Positions 60,556 to 64,000 of a stretch of DNA of 64,000 nucleotides are shown piece by piece. Both the position numbers and the translations under genes were made by a program. The notes under the pieces were generated by a model. The model saw only the letters and a program-made list of their open reading frames with translations, had not been told where the DNA came from and did not search any database. The DNA comes from Bordetella parapertussis (GTDB lineage: Bacteria > Pseudomonadota > Gammaproteobacteria > Burkholderiales > Burkholderiaceae_A): positions 30,929-94,928 of the forward strand of contig CAMDMC010000004.1 of the NCBI GenBank assembly GCA_945901825.1. The letters are read 5' to 3'. The first letter of the stretch is position 1. Every line of letters starts with the position of its first letter.

Positions 60556-60870
60556 TTGGTAGGCCCTGGCTTTACTTATGCTCCCAGCATGTCCATAGGA
60601 AAGCACCAAAGTAACGCAGCCAAGCCCGTCGACTGGCTGAAACTATCTGAACAGCTTCGTGAGTTTCGCGGACGAAGCCGCTGCGGCTTGGCAGAAGTTG
60701 CCAGGCTTACGGGTATACCCGTACAACAACTGGCCTGGCTTGAGGGCGGGCTTATTCGGCCCCTTGAGTCAGCTGCCGAACTGCATCGACTCATTCCAAG
60801 GCTAGAATTGCTTCTAACGCAGCCTGAGGATAAGAAAGAGCACTTCGTACCTCGATTTCTGCGCGGTTAG
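60556..60870 (+). CDS. small helix-turn-helix protein
   Basis: A 104-residue basic protein with an XRE-like HTH core: GLAEVARLTGIPVQQLAWLEGGLIRPLESAAELHRL. TTG 60556 has AAGG 6 bp upstream; ATG 60589 is an alternative without a site. It starts 9 bp after the response regulator stop, so is likely part of the same transcript. May bind DNA or a partner protein; no closer family. Confidence 0.7.
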   Translation: MVGPGFTYAPSMSIGKHQSNAAKPVDWLKLSEQLREFRGRSRCGLAEVARLTGIPVQQLAWLEGGLIRPLESAAELHRLIPRLELLLTQPEDKKEHFVPRFLRG

Positions 60871-60879
60871 TGTGCTCGA

Positions 60880-61005
60880 ATGAGACGCGTCATTGGCCAA
60901 CTGGTCCTTTTTCTTATAAGTCGTTGGGGGCTTTTGTTTATTCTTTGTCTTTTGGGGTTACTTGCATTTCTTCGTCTTCTAAGCCCCTTTAATGGCCCAA
61001 GTTAA
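60880..61005 (+). CDS. 41-residue single-span membrane peptide
   Basis: ATG AGA CGC starts MRRVIGQLVLFLISRWGLLF and ends LLAFLRLLSPFNGPS before TAA at 61003-61005. It has a basic start and one long hydrophobic span. It lies 9 bp after the HTH stop and overlaps the kinase start by 14 bp. Function unknown; an accessory peptide of the kinase is one idea. Too short to be sure that it is translated. Confidence 0.4.
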   Translation: MRRVIGQLVLFLISRWGLLFILCLLGLLAFLRLLSPFNGPS

Positions 61006-62524
61006 CCTCAGCCCAAGTCTTACCCTTCTTATTGTTCTTGTTGTCTGTATTCAGCTTGTCTTACCACTTGGAACCTACCTTGTTTTTCATAAGCGTCATA
61101 CGCAGACATCAAGGCTTTGGTTCGTAGCCATCTCGCTGCTCTACCTTGGCATTATTCTCACCTCTTTAAGACCATGGCTCTCGTCTTATCTTGCGTACAG
61201 CATTAACTGGATGCTCTCGGGTATTGCCTTGCCACTTATTATTGAAGTCTTTCGCCTTGAATTAGGTCGCCCAGCTTTCTCTAAATTGTTCTATGGAGCT
61301 TGGGTGGTTATCTGGCTTGCTTTTATAAATAGCCTTTACGTGCTTGGCCTAAGTCAACCCTGGGGCTTCGTTGCCGTGAGTCTTTTGTTTCCCGCAGCCT
61401 GCGGCCTCTTAATTAAACTGCTTCTTGAGCTTCAGAAAAAAATACCAAGCCAGGGCATCAACCTACTTCTTATAGCCATGCTTCTCTATGGCTTATCGCC
61501 CTTATTTAGGCTCACCGATTTTTTTATTTCAGGGGAGCCAGGGCGGCTTGATGTTTTTAGTTTCGGGTTTTCAGCCAATGTTCTTACAGTGAGCTTTGTA
61601 GTCGGTACATTGTTTTTGTGCCTGGGTTACTGGGGCTATGCGCTTGAGAAGTCCCGCCTTGAACAGGCTTTATCGAAAGACCGAGAAGAGCTCGCACTCA
61701 AAGAGAACCTTGATATTAAGCGCCTCTTGTCGGAACGTAACCGACTGCTTATGCTTAACTCCCGCATCTCGGGTATCTCAATGCTCTCCTCTTTTTCTGC
61801 CTTACTCGTCCATGACCTTAGTAACCTATTACAGGCTTTTAAGCTTAATCTCGAGAACGCAAAGGCGAATCTCAGCTACCAGGGCAAGTCCAAGCGCGAA
61901 AACCAAGAAAGCCCATCGTCAAGCCCACACGGAAACCTTCGGAAAGATCTCCAACAGCTTGAAACCATTTCAGACAACATCGATGCCATGCTTCAGGGGC
62001 TTCGGCGGCTCATTTTGCAGGGGGAAACCCTTACTACACCGGTTTGCGTACAAAGTCTTGTTGAGTCAATAGAGCCCATTGCTCGTCATGAGGCAAAGAC
62101 CCAGGCCATAGAACTTACCGTGCAAAATCAGATCCGCTCCACACCTCAGGTTGAGGCTGATGAGGTTATGCTCTTTCGAATACTAATGAACTTTTTGTTG
62201 AACTCCATGCAGGCGCTTCAGGGACAGACCTCTAAACCGCCAAGGGTGTCTTTGGTTGTTACGGAAGAGCAAGACATGCGAGACCAGCGAACAGTTTTGA
62301 TTCGAATTGAGGACAACGGCCCCGGGTACCCAGACGACATACTAAGTAACGTCGGAGATGTTCTAGGCTCCAATAAGCAAGATGGACTCGGCCTTGGCCT
62401 GCTCCTTTCAAAAAACCTAGTTGAGCTCTGGGGTGGTTCAGTAACACTTTCCAATCGAAATCCAGGGGCAATTGGAGAGATTCGGCTAAGGGCTATTCGG
62501 ACGTCTGCAACATACTCGTCCTGA
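60992..62524 (+). CDS. membrane sensor histidine kinase
   Basis: A 510-residue kinase with about seven hydrophobic segments (residues 9-218), then a coiled linker (KSRLEQALSKDREEL). Phospho-acceptor region ALLVHDLSNLLQAFKLNLE puts His at 274. ATPase motifs: NFLLNSMQAL, IRIEDNGPGYPDD, and GLGLGLLLSKNLVELWGG. It resembles the kinase at 203-1600 in layout. It follows the FixJ-type regulator closely and is its likely partner. Confidence 0.9.
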   Translation: MAQVNLSPSLTLLIVLVVCIQLVLPLGTYLVFHKRHTQTSRLWFVAISLLYLGIILTSLRPWLSSYLAYSINWMLSGIALPLIIEVFRLELGRPAFSKLFYGAWVVIWLAFINSLYVLGLSQPWGFVAVSLLFPAACGLLIKLLLELQKKIPSQGINLLLIAMLLYGLSPLFRLTDFFISGEPGRLDVFSFGFSANVLTVSFVVGTLFLCLGYWGYALEKSRLEQALSKDREELALKENLDIKRLLSERNRLLMLNSRISGISMLSSFSALLVHDLSNLLQAFKLNLENAKANLSYQGKSKRENQESPSSSPHGNLRKDLQQLETISDNIDAMLQGLRRLILQGETLTTPVCVQSLVESIEPIARHEAKTQAIELTVQNQIRSTPQVEADEVMLFRILMNFLLNSMQALQGQTSKPPRVSLVVTEEQDMRDQRTVLIRIEDNGPGYPDDILSNVGDVLGSNKQDGLGLGLLLSKNLVELWGGSVTLSNRNPGAIGEIRLRAIRTSATYSS

Positions 62525-62558
62525 TATATACTCAAGAGTCTCACTTATAAGGATTCTT

Positions 62559-63374
62559 TTGGTGGTTACGCTAGCTAATTTAGTTGTTACCTCTCCAAGC
62601 TGGGACGATGAAGTTGATCCCCTAGCAGATTCCCTTGCCAATCTCGGAAAGAAGTTCTGGGTTGAGGTCTTTTTGTCTCCAAAACAGTTATTGAGGGTAT
62701 CGCCTTCGCCAGTTCAAAAAGCCATGGTGCGCGAGTTAGAGGACTGGGACGACCTTACAGATGCCCGACCGCTTATTCTTGTTGCCACCAGTCCTCAAGC
62801 AGCAAGGGCTTATGCAAAAATAGAGCCTCTTGTTTCAAGCCTCCAAAAACGTAAAACCCGGCTCAAATACGCTGCAGTCGGAGATGACACAGCGCTCGAG
62901 TTTGTTTACTCGTTGTTTGAGTCAGGTATTGTTAGGCTTAAAGTGGAAGACATCTTAAAACCATCCGTATCGGGGCATATCGATAAGCTCGCAGATAGCC
63001 TTATTGAAAAGCTTAAACCCGGCACGATGGTAGCCTTGCTTGAGGCACGCGGTGATCGGGGCGATTTTGCTCAACGGTTAGTGGCCGGGGGGTTACGGGT
63101 CACACGTCTTCCAGTTTTTTCAAGAGAGAACCAAGACCTTGTAACTTTGCCGAAATCCGATAACCCGTGGTGGTTCTTAATTACATCGTCGGCATACCTA
63201 AAGTCGCTGGCGGACGACATAAATGCACATAAGATTGATCCGAATTCTGTGCATTGGATTGGCAATGTCATGTCACTAAAGGCAGCAGTCTCACAAGTCG
63301 CCCCTGAAGCCCGCTACCACATGGTTGAGAACTTCATCCCTGAGCGTATTTTGGAAACAATATCCAAGTATTGA
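62559..63374 (+). CDS. uroporphyrinogen-III synthase-like protein (HemD fold)
   Basis: A 271-residue protein that follows HemD in outline: VVTSPSWDDEVDPLADSLANLG at the N terminus, LILVATSPQAARAYAKI, YAAVGDDTALEF, and MVALLEARGDRGDFAQRLVAGGLRVTRLPVFSRE. HemD closes the tetrapyrrole ring. Sequence identity looks low and hemC is not next to it, so a role in heme synthesis is only probable. Start TTG 62559 or GTG 62562 with AAGGATTC upstream. Confidence 0.6.
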   Translation: MVVTLANLVVTSPSWDDEVDPLADSLANLGKKFWVEVFLSPKQLLRVSPSPVQKAMVRELEDWDDLTDARPLILVATSPQAARAYAKIEPLVSSLQKRKTRLKYAAVGDDTALEFVYSLFESGIVRLKVEDILKPSVSGHIDKLADSLIEKLKPGTMVALLEARGDRGDFAQRLVAGGLRVTRLPVFSRENQDLVTLPKSDNPWWFLITSSAYLKSLADDINAHKIDPNSVHWIGNVMSLKAAVSQVAPEARYHMVENFIPERILETISKY

Positions 63375-63376
63375 TA

Positions 63377-63394
63377 ACAGGCCCTCAGGCCTGT
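63377..63394. repeat. 7-bp inverted repeat with 4-base loop
   Basis: ACAGGCC-CTCA-GGCCTGT after the HemD-like stop. A compact hairpin, but no T-run follows, so a terminator is not assured. Confidence 0.45.
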
Positions 63395-63412
63395 CGGAGT
63401 CTGTAAAACGCC

Positions 63413-64000
63413 ATGTTTTCAATGTTCTTTGACCAATCGGAAAAGCAACTTGCAAAAGCAAAGTCAGAGTTCGAATACGCTCGTGACTTACACGGCGATA
63501 GCCGTGAAAAAAGGGCTGTTCGGGTTCGAGCTGCTATGCGGTGCAAACTTGTTCTTGACAAGATCTTTATTGAGGCAGCGCAAATGGAGGCGGTGTTTCA
63601 AGAGGAATCCATGATTGCAGCCGCAGCTGGCGAAGACCCACCCCAGAAACTCGAGGAAACCGCGAAAGAATCCATTTGCTATCAAGTGGTGAAGTCGCTC
63701 AATGGGCACACGATTGGATACGTACCCCAGCCGTACGCTGGTGAAATGGCCGAGCTGGGTGCGCAGTTCGAGAAAAGTATTATCAATTCTCGTCAGGCAA
63801 TCGAGGTCGCCCAGAAGATTGCCGATCGGCTGGCGGATGAACTTAAGATGGACCTTTACCTAATTCAACCTATAGAGCCCCTGAGCTTTATGCGTGAGAA
63901 GCTCGATGAGTTTGACGCCATGCGGCAAGGCTTGCCTGGGTCCTCTGAACCCGGCGCCGATGAAACGTTTAAGCCCGATTCCTCATCAACGAAAACCAGC
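63413..64000 (+). CDS. unknown protein, 3' truncated at window edge
   Basis: An open frame from ATG 63413 to the end of the window (196 residues, no stop). It begins MFSMFFDQSEKQLAKAKSEF, is highly charged and helical, and ends in a Ser/Pro/Glu-rich stretch (LPGSSEPGADETFKPDSSST). No family recognised. It follows the HemD-like gene by 38 bp; an 18-bp palindrome (63377-63394) lies between them. Confidence 0.65.
   Translation, partial: MFSMFFDQSEKQLAKAKSEFEYARDLHGDSREKRAVRVRAAMRCKLVLDKIFIEAAQMEAVFQEESMIAAAAGEDPPQKLEETAKESICYQVVKSLNGHTIGYVPQPYAGEMAELGAQFEKSIINSRQAIEVAQKIADRLADELKMDLYLIQPIEPLSFMREKLDEFDAMRQGLPGSSEPGADETFKPDSSSTKTS

Noticed and set aside
1..64000. tRNA, rRNA, CRISPR, insertion sequences, att sites or prophage
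   Set aside because: No cloverleaf with CCA end, direct-repeat array, transposase or integrase was seen on either strand.

Overview
The window looks like the chromosome of a freshwater or marine betaproteobacterium, probably Burkholderiales. The pointers are a GTP-type PEP carboxykinase, a Tat-exported high-potential iron-sulfur protein, cysteine-free L33 and overall gene similarity. The genome is compact: many genes overlap by 1-8 bp, and convergent neighbours often run into each other. I saw no tRNA, rRNA, CRISPR array, insertion sequence or prophage. Both window edges cut a gene.

Layout. 1-8.3 kb: the end of an ABC-F (Uup-like) ATPase, an orphan sensor kinase, pckG and a complete branched-chain amino-acid ABC transporter. 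8.5-15.9 kb: acyl-CoA catabolism, including a kinase / acyl-CoA dehydrogenase / SDR set that resembles the Lva (4-hydroxyacyl-CoA) route. 16-19.2 kb: mtnP, a fuculose-phosphate-type aldolase, apt and mtnA, which fit the DHAP shunt for methylthioadenosine. 19.2-28.4 kb: a surface-glycan cluster with wecB and wecC (UDP-ManNAcA), several divergent glycosyltransferases, a radical SAM/SPASM protein and a methyltransferase. 28.5-41.4 kb: housekeeping and mixed genes (Hyi-like isomerase, SDR, radC, rpmB-rpmG, HiPIP, LytM peptidase, lipoproteins, cytochrome b561, a riboswitch-preceded BtuB-like receptor, a PhnZ-like HD oxygenase, selD, a GST, an MFS transporter).

41.4-59.8 kb is the most striking part. 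It holds a full C-P lyase operon (phnCDE-GHIJKLM), lplT, btaA-btaB for phosphorus-free betaine lipids, a selenoneine set (senB, senA, egtD, with selD/senC 15 kb away), dgkA, and plcP-agt for replacing phospholipids by glycolipids. PhoB-box-like direct repeats with 11-bp spacing lie upstream of btaA and phnC. Together they suggest a genomic block for growth at low phosphate: scavenging phosphonate phosphorus while replacing membrane phospholipids. 59.8-64 kb: a FixJ-type response regulator, a small helix-turn-helix protein, a tiny membrane peptide, a second membrane histidine kinase, a HemD-like protein and an unknown protein cut by the window edge.

All functional calls come from reading motifs and family resemblance by eye. 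No database search was run.
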